Positions 8,191 to 12,997 of a stretch of DNA of 31,024 bases are shown one piece after another. Both the position numbers and the translations under genes were made by a program. The first letter of the stretch is position 1. The number at the start of each line of letters is the position of its first letter. The notes below the pieces were generated by a model, which saw nothing but the letters and a program-made list of their open reading frames with translations, had not been told where the DNA came from and did no database searches. The stretch covers positions 1 to 31,024 of IMG/VR virus record IMGVR_UViG_3300042987_000690; one strand, written 5' to 3'. The stretch comes from a virus.

Positions 8191-8268
8191 TCACAGATTG
8201 AAAAAAACAGCGCAGCCGAGGGCCACGCCGAACACAAGGGCAATCAACCAATCAATCAGCGTTTTCAT
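8191..8268 (-). CDS. 25-residue membrane peptide
   Basis: ATG 8268 overlaps the upstream stop as ATGA and is preceded by AAGGT. The frame gives MKTLIDWLIALVFGVALGCA followed by VFFNL and TGA at 8191-8193. This is a single hydrophobic helix with one charged N-terminal segment, so a one-pass membrane peptide. The next gene's ribosome binding site begins at its stop. Start, stop and spacing all fit a real gene; the function is unknown. Confidence 0.6.
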   Translation of the reverse strand: MKTLIDWLIALVFGVALGCAVFFNL

Positions 8269-8843
8269 GCTGCAACCTTGCCTACGCTGTTGTAGCCGTA
8301 ACCGTCATCACCAAGAAACGTCACGCGGTTGAAAGTTTTGCTTTCTGCGGCATCGTTTTCGCTATAAGCAAAACAAGCATCGTTCATCATGTTGCCGATG
8401 TACCGGTTGTCGAAGCCACGTTTTTGTGCGTCATAGCTGATGTTGATGGTGCTGACGTAAGCGCCGAATTTGTCATCGTTGATTTGGATGGCATTGCCGA
8501 GATCGTATTTGTCGCAGACGTACTTAGCGATGGCCGTCAAAGCACGATAAGAAAACGACCGGTTGACAAAGATGTAGTCAGCGCCGAAAGACACGGGTTG
8601 GCCGTCAAGGGCGCTGTAGTTGGTGCCTTTGTAGTCGGTCATGCCGCAAAAGTAAGAACCTTCGAACACGCCGACGATGGCTTTGACTTGCGCGGAAGAC
8701 GGGCCATCGGTGTAGGACACGTTGATGCTTGCGCCACCAGCGTAAACGCTAGATTTGACGCTGAACTTGACACCAGGGAATGCCTCTTTGAGTGCAGCGC
8801 GAACAAGTTTGGCGGTGTCGGCGCAACTGAGATACTGTTTCAT
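8265..8843 (-). CDS. LPD29-domain protein
   Basis: This encodes 192 residues with AAGGA 9 bases before ATG 8843. The N-terminus (MKQYLSCADTAKLVRAALKE followed by AFPGVKFSVKSSVYAGGASI) is the pattern of LPD29, a domain first described as a part of very large phage and plasmid polyvalent proteins. Here it stands alone with a C-terminal extension containing YDAQKRGFDNRY. LPD proteins are thought to act early in infection, but no biochemical role is established. The gene has its own near-consensus promoter and a leader shared with the gene upstream. Confidence 0.75.
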   Translation of the reverse strand: MKQYLSCADTAKLVRAALKEAFPGVKFSVKSSVYAGGASINVSYTDGPSSAQVKAIVGVFEGSYFCGMTDYKGTNYSALDGQPVSFGADYIFVNRSFSYRALTAIAKYVCDKYDLGNAIQINDDKFGAYVSTINISYDAQKRGFDNRYIGNMMNDACFAYSENDAAESKTFNRVTFLGDDGYGYNSVGKVAA

Positions 8844-8847
8844 GTCT

Positions 8848-8878
8848 ATTTCCTTTCTTAAGAGACCCGTTAGGGCAT
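8848..8878 (-). promoter_or_regulatory. 5' leader with CCC-N4-GGG hairpin, copy 2
   Basis: The predicted transcript from the promoter at 8885-8914 starts near 8878. It immediately contains CCC-TAAC-GGG (8875-8866) followed by TCTCTTAAGAAAGGA, the ribosome binding site. Positions 8848-8868 are identical to 9094-9114 upstream of the 56-residue gene. A small 5'-end hairpin of this kind can protect an mRNA; that role is inferred. Confidence 0.5.
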
Positions 8879-8884
8879 GAATCC

Positions 8885-8914
8885 ATTGTAAGCCCGCTTG
8901 ACGCGGGCTGTCAA
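8885..8914 (-). promoter_or_regulatory. Near-consensus sigma70 promoter for the LPD29 gene, with palindromic spacer
   Basis: On the minus strand TTGACA (8914-8909) and TACAAT (8890-8885) are 18 bases apart. The spacer consists almost entirely of a perfect inverted repeat: AGCCCGC at 8891-8897 and GCGGGCT at 8903-8909 with five bases between. A palindrome filling a promoter spacer is a likely operator. Half of it recurs at the main control region (9169-9185). Confidence 0.7.
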
Positions 8915-8918
8915 CAAA

Positions 8919-9089
8919 TTATTTGTTTTTGAACGGTGAATTTGTTTTGAAATCGTAACCAAGCAGTTTTAATTCTTTGGTGGTTTCTGCAAGGCTCATG
9001 GCATTAACTTGTTGAACGGTGTAACCATATCCAAGCAAAGCCTTTTGTTGGGCAATCGCCAAAGTGACCATCCAATTGCAATTCATCAT
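8919..9089 (-). CDS. 56-residue protein, first gene of the leftward operon
   Basis: ATG 9089 (or the adjacent ATG 9086) is preceded by AAGGAAATCAAA; the frame ends TAA at 8919-8921. The product begins MMNCNWMVTLAIAQQKALLG and later has a YGYTVQQVNAMS segment and a basic end (SPFKNK). The helical pattern recalls small phage DNA-binding or host-takeover proteins, but nothing is recognised. It is transcribed from the leftward early promoter. Confidence 0.65.
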   Translation of the reverse strand: MMNCNWMVTLAIAQQKALLGYGYTVQQVNAMSLAETTKELKLLGYDFKTNSPFKNK

Positions 9090-9093
9090 TTTG

Positions 9094-9121
9094 ATTTCCT
9101 TTCTTAAGAGACCCCGAAGGG
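9094..9121 (-). promoter_or_regulatory. 5' leader with CCC-UUCG-GGG hairpin, copy 1
   Basis: On the minus strand CCCTTCGGGG (9121-9112), a UUCG-capped hairpin, is followed by TCTCTTAAGAAAGGA and the start of the 56-residue gene. Positions 9094-9114 are identical to 8848-8868. The hairpin arms are kept in both copies while the loop differs, which suggests the structure matters. Confidence 0.5.
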
Positions 9122-9144
9122 CGTTGTCATCTACTACAGTTCTA

Positions 9145-9173
9145 AGGGTAAGCTAGCTTGTACATCATGTCAA
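9145..9173 (-). promoter_or_regulatory. Leftward early promoter (PL-like)
   Basis: The minus strand carries TTGACA (9173-9168), a 17-base spacer and TACCCT (9150-9145). The transcript would start near 9138 and reach the 56-residue gene after about 50 bases. The -35 box overlaps the 17-base sequence that also lies in the promoter spacer at 8886-8902, so both may be controlled by the same protein. Confidence 0.7.
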
Positions 9174-9186
9174 GCGGGCTTACAAC
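9158..9186 (+). promoter_or_regulatory. Candidate rightward early promoter (PR-like)
   Basis: TTGTAC at 9158-9163 and TACAAC at 9181-9186 are 17 bases apart. The -10 and spacer sequence GTCAAGCGGGCTTACAA (9169-9185) is identical to the -10 side of the minus-strand promoter at 8885-8914. A second option is TTGCAA 9201-9206, 17 bases, TACCAT 9224-9229, which would start a leaderless transcript at the cro ATG. The sequence does not settle which is used. Confidence 0.5.
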
Positions 9187-9193
9187 AAAAACA

Positions 9194-9203
9194 CAACATG
9201 TTG
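9194..9203. promoter_or_regulatory. Palindrome CAACATGTTG, candidate operator
   Basis: This perfect 10-base palindrome lies between the divergent promoters and the cro gene and overlaps the -35 of the second rightward promoter candidate. Another perfect palindrome, AAGCTAGCTT, lies at 9150-9159 at the edge of the leftward -10. Either could bind Cro; this is an inference from position. Confidence 0.35.
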
Positions 9204-9235
9204 CAAAAAAGCGAAAGGTGGCTTACCATTGAAAC

Positions 9236-9394
9236 ATGGACAAACAAACTGCAATTCAGAAAGCGGGATCGGCCATGGCGCTGGCGAAGTTGTTAGGCAT
9301 CAAGCGCCAAGCGATCAGTCAATGGGGTGAAGCGCTGCCGCCAGCCAGAGTGTGGCAGCTGAAGGCGTTGAAGCCCGAGTGGTTTAAGAATTAA
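9236..9394 (+). CDS. cro: Cro-like transcriptional regulator
   Basis: This encodes 52 residues: MDKQTAIQKAGSAMALAKLL, then GIKRQAISQWGEALPPARVW and a short basic end. The helix-turn-helix spans about 13-31 (ALAKLLGIKRQAISQW), and 'LPPARVWQL' is the usual continuation in the small Cro/YdaS-like family. It is the first rightward gene beside a divergent promoter pair, the position of cro in lambdoid phages. No CI-like partner gene is visible. The only upstream purine-rich site (AAAGGTGG) is 14 bases from the ATG, so translation may be leaderless or inefficient. Confidence 0.8.
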   Translation: MDKQTAIQKAGSAMALAKLLGIKRQAISQWGEALPPARVWQLKALKPEWFKN

Positions 9395-9396
9395 GG

Positions 9397-9458
9397 AAAC
9401 ACGGCTAGGTTGGAAGTCATGAGCCAACTGAAAGGCGTACCGCCCGCTTGCCGTGTTT
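9397..9458 (+). other. Three-armed RNA fold after cro, possible terminator or attenuator
   Basis: AAACACGGC (9397-9405) pairs with GCCGTGTTT (9450-9458). Inside are two arms: GGTTGG 9408-9413 with CCAACT 9424-9429, and GGCG 9434-9437 with CGCC 9441-9444. The outer stem ends in TTTTCTTT. It starts 2 bases after the cro stop, where lambda has tR1. It may be an attenuator controlling entry into the replication genes; a three-way fold is unusual for a plain terminator. Confidence 0.45.
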
Positions 9459-9488
9459 TCTTTCCTCAGGCGGTGGAAAGGCGCGTTA

Positions 9489-10253
9489 ATGCATTACTAC
9501 CAGCATCACATCGGTGACTTTATAAAGGCTACGGCTAGGCTATCAGATAGCCAAACGATGGCCTATTTACGATTGTTGTGGATGTATTACGACAGCGAAA
9601 AACCGCTACCAAACAACACAAAAGTGCTTGCATTTCAAGTTGGCGCAAGCGTGGAAGATGTGGATTTGCTGTTGATAAGTTTTTTTACATTAGCAGATGA
9701 TGGTTGGCACCAAGCGCGATGTGATCGAGAAATTGAAGACTATCGCGTTTTTTTGTCTAAAAAAGCTAACGCTGGTCGAGCATCTGCTGAACGTCGGAAG
9801 AACATTAGTTCAACAGGTGTTGAACAGGTGTTCAACGGGCGTTCAACGGACGTTCAACTAACCAATAACCATAAACCAATAACCATTAACCATAAACCAA
9901 TAAAAAATACTAAGGCGACTGTCGTCGCCGCGCCTGACGGCGTTAGTAGTGACACATGGGATGCGTTTGTTGTTTTGAGGCAAGCCAAAAAAGCGCCAGT
10001 GACAAAACGCGCCTTGGATGGCATACAAGCGGAAGCAACCAAGGCTGGCTGGACGTTGGATGCAGCCATGGCTGAGATGGCTGCGCGAGGTTGGACAGGG
10101 TTTAAGGCGAAATGGGTTCAGGAACGTCTTACAGCCTCTCAGGAGCGACGAAACACGATGGATGCACTTACCCGTGGTCTAGCCACGCCAAAGCCGCAGA
10201 AGCCGTTTTGGAGCGTTACAGAGGCATTGGGGGTGAACGATGTGGAAGGCTGA
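9489..10253 (+). CDS. DUF1376 replication protein (lambda O-like role)
   Basis: This encodes 254 residues from ATG 9489, preceded by GGAAAGG. Residues 2-90 form a DUF1376 domain (MHYYQHHIGDFIKATARLSD, then MAYLRLLWMYYDSEKPLP and WHQARCDREIEDY). This domain is found in phage replication and primosome-like proteins. A linker at 105-140 is encoded by repeat arrays, and a C-terminal helical domain follows. As in lambda O, the probable origin lies within the gene. It overlaps the next gene by 14 bases, which may be its helicase-loading partner. Confidence 0.75.
   Translation: MHYYQHHIGDFIKATARLSDSQTMAYLRLLWMYYDSEKPLPNNTKVLAFQVGASVEDVDLLLISFFTLADDGWHQARCDREIEDYRVFLSKKANAGRASAERRKNISSTGVEQVFNGRSTDVQLTNNHKPITINHKPIKNTKATVVAAPDGVSSDTWDAFVVLRQAKKAPVTKRALDGIQAEATKAGWTLDAAMAEMAARGWTGFKAKWVQERLTASQERRNTMDALTRGLATPKPQKPFWSVTEALGVNDVEG
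9808..9858 (+). repeat. Iteron array: five 7-mers phased every 11 bases
   Basis: GTTCAAC occurs at 9808, 9830, 9841 and 9852, and its reverse complement GTTGAAC at 9819. All five starts are exactly 11 bases apart, about one helical turn, so a protein would see them on one face of the DNA. The array lies in the linker of the replication gene. It is a good candidate for the initiator binding site of the phage origin. Confidence 0.7.
9859..9908 (+). repeat. AT-rich repeats beside the iterons, candidate unwinding element
   Basis: AACCATAAACCAATAA occurs at 9867-9882 and 9888-9903, a 21-base period, with related ACCAATAA units before and between. The block has almost no G on the top strand and encodes the repeated peptide NHKPI. 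An AT-rich repeated stretch directly after iterons is the usual layout of an origin's unwinding element. Confidence 0.6.
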
Positions 10254-10629
10254 AGACTTTTGTGATCCGGATACCGGATTTGACTACGTGTTCACGAAAA
10301 TGAATGCGATCTATGGCGCGATGTTTGCAAACTTTTGGCGTGATGTCGATCCGGCGATGATTCGCCAGGTGTGGAAGGATGCCTGTGATCGTGGGTTGAC
10401 CTACCGACCAAAGATGGACTATGCCTTGCGGTATATCGATCCTGAGCGCCCACCGTCAGCGCTGGCTTTTGCGAAGTTGTTGAACGAAGGGCCGGTGATT
10501 CCTGACAAACCGAATACGCAGATTGAGCGGCAAAAGACGCAAGCGGAGCTGGCTGAAGACAAGCGCCGTGGTGACCTGGCGCGTGCCCAGCTGCGGGAGA
10601 TGTTGGCCGGTATGAGGATGCCGAAATGA
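10240..10629 (+). CDS. Possible lambda P-like replication partner
   Basis: This encodes 129 residues, with GGGGGTGAACG before ATG 10240, overlapping the DUF1376 gene. It contains a helical stretch (FTKMNAIYGAMFANFWRDVD, then IRQVWKDACDRGLTYRP) followed by 'ERPPSALAFAKLL'. This arrangement recalls phage P-type helicase loaders, whose central part has 'W...F......G' and a proline-rich turn before a final helix. The position straight after the initiator supports that. It is much shorter than lambda P (233 residues), so the call is tentative. Confidence 0.45.
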   Translation: MWKAEDFCDPDTGFDYVFTKMNAIYGAMFANFWRDVDPAMIRQVWKDACDRGLTYRPKMDYALRYIDPERPPSALAFAKLLNEGPVIPDKPNTQIERQKTQAELAEDKRRGDLARAQLREMLAGMRMPK

Positions 10630-10829
10630 AAAAAACCTTACACCAACTTTACCCAGGCCAAATGTTTGTGCTGCGGAGAACTGGGGAAACCTTTCAGTTT
10701 TTGCGGCGGCGCTGGAAAGAAAAATCGAACTACGGCAATGCCGGTACTGAGTACCTGGTTTGGAATGTAGACCGTAACGAAGAAATGATTTTGAATCCGC
10801 AAGTGCAAGTTGAGGAGAAAAAAAGATGA
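10626..10829 (+). CDS. Small basic protein of unknown function
   Basis: This encodes 67 residues and starts in an ATGA overlap with the preceding gene. It is predicted mainly beta (MFVLRRTGETFQFLRRRW, then TEYLVWNV) with an Arg/Lys-rich middle, ending VEEKKR. The DNA over its end carries GAGGAGAAAAAAAG, the ribosome binding site for the next gene. Not recognised. Confidence 0.65.
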   Translation: MKKTLHQLYPGQMFVLRRTGETFQFLRRRWKEKSNYGNAGTEYLVWNVDRNEEMILNPQVQVEEKKR

Positions 10830-11044
10830 GCAAGCCTGTAGCGTATGTGACGGGGTATTACCAAGGACATTGCGTCATCCAACCAACTGATTTTGCTGTT
10901 GTTTTACCTGTTGGCATGGCCCTGTACCGCGCACCGACAGATTGGGTTGGGCTGACGGATGTGGAGCTGAAACAAACAAATGTAGGCATAGGAGAACGAG
11001 GAATTCAGGCACACGAAGAGGCTAAAAATCGTGGAAGAACTTGA
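10826..11044 (+). CDS. Small protein of unknown function
   Basis: This encodes 72 residues, coupled to the preceding gene by ATGA. 'VLPVGMALYRAP' followed by a helical end is a pattern common in short phage early proteins (commonly 'LPVGTKLY'). No function is known for these. It overlaps the following GTG-start gene by 14 bases. Confidence 0.65.
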   Translation: MSKPVAYVTGYYQGHCVIQPTDFAVVLPVGMALYRAPTDWVGLTDVELKQTNVGIGERGIQAHEEAKNRGRT

Positions 11045-11207
11045 ACGCTTCGCCGCACTTGTCGCAGCACAGGAGCGTGAGAAGGTCGCCGCATGGATGA
11101 TGGAGCGCGGCTATGCAACAGGCCACGGCGACACGATTGAAGACCTGCTGCAAGAGCTTGCGTGGCAGATTGATGAGGACTTGGACAAAGCAAGGAGTGA
11201 ACGATGA
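11031..11207 (+). CDS. Small helical protein (GTG start)
   Basis: A GTG at 11031 with AAGAGG 9 bases upstream opens a 58-residue frame ending TGA at 11205-11207. The product starts MEELERFAALVAAQEREKVA and later has a 'TGHGDTIEDLLQELAWQ' segment. This 'ERFAALV...EREKVAAW' beginning is typical of short proteins in phage early operons. ATG of the next gene overlaps its stop. The function is unknown. Confidence 0.7.
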   Translation: MEELERFAALVAAQEREKVAAWMMERGYATGHGDTIEDLLQELAWQIDEDLDKARSER

Positions 11208-11431
11208 ATGTATTCAAACTTATCAATCGATTGGCAAAAACCGATGATTTTGTCATGTTGCACAGCGCTGAACTTGAAGCGATTCTTGAGTACATTCGAG
11301 ATTTGGAAGACAAGGTAAAGCAAGCGCGGATGCACTTAGAACAAGCGTTTGTAGACTGTCCACCATGTAACCAGCGATGTCATCAAGGAAGATTTTGTCC
11401 AGCCCATGAGAAAAGCCAAAGTAGACACTAA
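11204..11431 (+). CDS. Small protein with Cys-rich end
   Basis: This encodes 75 residues, ATGA-coupled to the preceding gene. The N-terminal part is a long helix (FVMLHSAELEAILEYIRDLE followed by DKVKQ). The end is CPPCNQRCHQGRFCPAH, with four Cys and two His that could hold a zinc ion. Its last 26 bases overlap the nuclease gene. Not recognised. Confidence 0.6.
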   Translation: MNVFKLINRLAKTDDFVMLHSAELEAILEYIRDLEDKVKQARMHLEQAFVDCPPCNQRCHQGRFCPAHEKSQSRH

Positions 11432-11699
11432 CCAAGAAGTCATTGTGCAAGCCTTAAGAGCTGCGGGAGCAACGGTGCAAAGTCTGGCTGCGGTCGGCCA
11501 TGGCGTGCCGGATCTGTTGGTTGGATTTAGGAATCAGACCGTGTTGCTTGAAGTCAAGGACGGCGCAAAACGGCCATCACAGCGACGATTGACCGAGGAT
11601 CAGATCAAGTGGCATGGCCAGTGGAATGGCGGCGTATTGGCGATTGTAGACAGTGCTGACAGCGCGTTACGCGTGTTAGGGGTCATCAATGAATCCTGA
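11406..11699 (+). CDS. VRR-NUC-like PD-(D/E)xK nuclease
   Basis: This encodes 97 residues. The core motif is VGHGVPDLLVG at about 32-42 followed by NQTVLLEVKDG at about 45-55, giving the PD...ExK active site, then 'SQRRLTEDQIKWHGQWNGG' as in VRR-NUC and phage resolvase-like nucleases. It would cut branched or structured DNA during replication or before packaging. No clear ribosome binding site precedes the ATG, so translation is probably coupled to the overlapping upstream gene. Confidence 0.8.
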   Translation: MRKAKVDTNQEVIVQALRAAGATVQSLAAVGHGVPDLLVGFRNQTVLLEVKDGAKRPSQRRLTEDQIKWHGQWNGGVLAIVDSADSALRVLGVINES

Positions 11700-12018
11700 A
11701 GAAGCTGCGGAGTTGATTCGAGAAAAAGCTGCCGCGTTTGGCAAAAGCAAAGCGCAGCGGGTGTACCTCGAAGAATTTAGGCGAAGCAAAAAAGCCATGT
11801 TGATGAAAGACAGTCTGACGATGGGTGTTGAGGCTGCAAACGCGCAAGAACGCGAGGCGTTAGCTGATCCGGAATATGTGGCGTTGCTTAAAGGTTTGAG
11901 GGAAGCTGTGCAGCAAGAAGAGACGTTGAAATGGGAGCTGGAAGCAGCTAGGCTTGACATCGAGATTTGGCGAACACGCCAGGCCACGGAACGCATGGTG
12001 ATTCGCGCCCATGAGTGA
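11689..12018 (+). CDS. Conserved-type phage helical protein
   Basis: This encodes 109 residues, rich in Glu, Arg and Ala and almost certainly all helical. It ends 'RLDIEIWRTRQATERMVIRAHE'-like (LDIEIWRTRQATERM), a pattern often found beside nuclease genes in phage early operons. It overlaps both neighbours. No enzymatic motif is seen, and the function is unknown; a partner of the flanking nucleases is possible. Confidence 0.65.
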   Translation: MNPEEAAELIREKAAAFGKSKAQRVYLEEFRRSKKAMLMKDSLTMGVEAANAQEREALADPEYVALLKGLREAVQQEETLKWELEAARLDIEIWRTRQATERMVIRAHE

Positions 12019-12358
12019 GATTGCAAAACACAAGTATGTGCGAAGCAAAAAGCTGTTGAAACTGACGGCGCAGCTGCCGTGCCAGTTATGCGGTGCCGAG
12101 CACCAGGTGCAAGCGGCGCACTGTAATTGGGGTGGCGGCAAAGGGTTTGGCATCAAGGCTGATGACAACCTGGTGGCGGCACTTTGTTATGAGTGCCATC
12201 ATGACGTAGACCAAGGGCACCGGTGGTCAAAACGCGAACGACAGCAGGCATGGTGGTATGCCCACCGCAAAACCGTTGAACGGTTAGTGGAAATGCAGTT
12301 ATGGCCTGTTGACATTCCATTTCCGAATGAGCAAGAATGGCATCGTCTCCTCACTTAG
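12011..12358 (+). CDS. YbcO-type (DUF1364) HNH-like nuclease
   Basis: This encodes 115 residues. It has CQLCG at about 24-28, VQAAHCNWGGGKGFGIKADD in the middle, then ALCYECHHDVDQG. The two CxxC pairs and the H..N..GKG.G.KADD stretch are characteristic of the YbcO/DUF1364 family found in the nin-like region of lambdoid phages. It is probably a structure-specific or nicking nuclease used in recombination. It is the last gene of the rightward early operon and is followed at once by a terminator. Confidence 0.85.
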   Translation: MSEIAKHKYVRSKKLLKLTAQLPCQLCGAEHQVQAAHCNWGGGKGFGIKADDNLVAALCYECHHDVDQGHRWSKRERQQAWWYAHRKTVERLVEMQLWPVDIPFPNEQEWHRLLT

Positions 12359-12382
12359 CGGGCTATCGGCCCGCACTTTTTT
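12358..12382 (+). terminator. Rho-independent terminator ending the rightward early operon
   Basis: GCGGGC (12358-12363), loop TATCG, GCCCGC (12369-12374), then ACTTTTTT. The first base of the stem is the last base of the YbcO-like stop codon. Confidence 0.85.
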
Positions 12383-12395
12383 GGCATATCATTCT

Positions 12396-12758
12396 ATGAT
12401 GGATGATGACGCAGCCGAATTTATCGCCGCCTTGTTGCATAGCAGCACGGTGACGCATTTCATGCATTTATCGACGGATTCCTATTCCGCGCACAAAGCA
12501 CTTCGCAAATACTATGACAAGATCATCGATCTGACGGATGATTTTGCCGAAGCCTATCAGGGTCGATACAACAAGATCAAAGCGTATCCGGAAGAATTTC
12601 ACATGAGCAAAGATCCTGTGAAATATTTGAAGACGATGCAGCAGTTTGTTGATGAAAGCCGCGACGATTTACCCCAAGACAGTGAAATCCAAAATATCAT
12701 TGATGAAATTAGTCAATTGATTGATTCAACCTTGTACCGCCTTAAATTTTTAGACTGA
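12396..12758 (+). CDS. DUF5856-like (Dps/ferritin-like) protein
   Basis: This encodes 120 residues from ATG 12396 (ATG 12399 is the alternative). The motif 'AEFIAALLHSSTVTHFMHL', then 'YSAHKALRKYYDKIIDLTDD' and 'FAEAYQGRYNKI' match DUF5856, a four-helix family related in pattern to Dps/ferritin-like proteins and seen in many environmental phages. The His and Glu/Asp residues along the helices could bind metal. Its role in the virion or in infection is unknown. No strong ribosome binding site is evident. It opens the accessory and late region after the terminator. Confidence 0.7.
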   Translation: MMDDDAAEFIAALLHSSTVTHFMHLSTDSYSAHKALRKYYDKIIDLTDDFAEAYQGRYNKIKAYPEEFHMSKDPVKYLKTMQQFVDESRDDLPQDSEIQNIIDEISQLIDSTLYRLKFLD

Positions 12759-12766
12759 AAGGAACG

Positions 12767-12997
12767 ATGATGAAAAAAGACAATGCAGAGATGCAGCCAG
12801 CGGGTTATGGTTACGGCAGCAATGCCAAGATGCCCAAGGGCGCAGACGCAGCGGATGCCAACGGTAACCGCCGTGAAAAAGTGGTCAATGGTATTGGCAT
12901 GGGCAAAGCCGATGGTGTGGGTTCTGACATGCCATTTGATGGCGGGCGCATGAAGGGCGTTTGCTATACGCATGAACGCAAGTCTTACCAAAAGTAA
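12767..12997 (+). CDS. Small Gly/Lys-rich protein of unknown function
   Basis: This encodes 76 residues from ATG 12767 (or 12770), with AAAGGA upstream. It is low in hydrophobic residues, rich in Gly, Lys, Met and Asp, and probably disordered (GYGYGSNAKMPKGADAADAN), ending CYTHERKSYQK. It is TAATG-coupled to the zeta-like gene, so it may be its partner or a small virion protein. It does not resemble the epsilon antitoxin. Confidence 0.6.
   Translation: MMKKDNAEMQPAGYGYGSNAKMPKGADAADANGNRREKVVNGIGMGKADGVGSDMPFDGGRMKGVCYTHERKSYQK

Noticed and set aside
8891-8909. AGCCCGC/GCGGGCT hairpin as a terminator of the 56-residue gene
   Set aside because: No run of U follows on the minus strand; it exactly fits a promoter spacer instead.
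9419-9517. 32-codon frame starting MSQLKGVPPACRVF
   Set aside because: It overlaps the structured element and the start of the replication gene and its ribosome binding site is only 2 bases from the ATG. It could be a leader peptide, but support is too weak to list as a gene.
12383-12400. TATCAT and TATGAT as -10 boxes for the DUF5856 gene
   Set aside because: Neither has a recognisable -35 at proper distance, and both are too close to or overlap the start codon.
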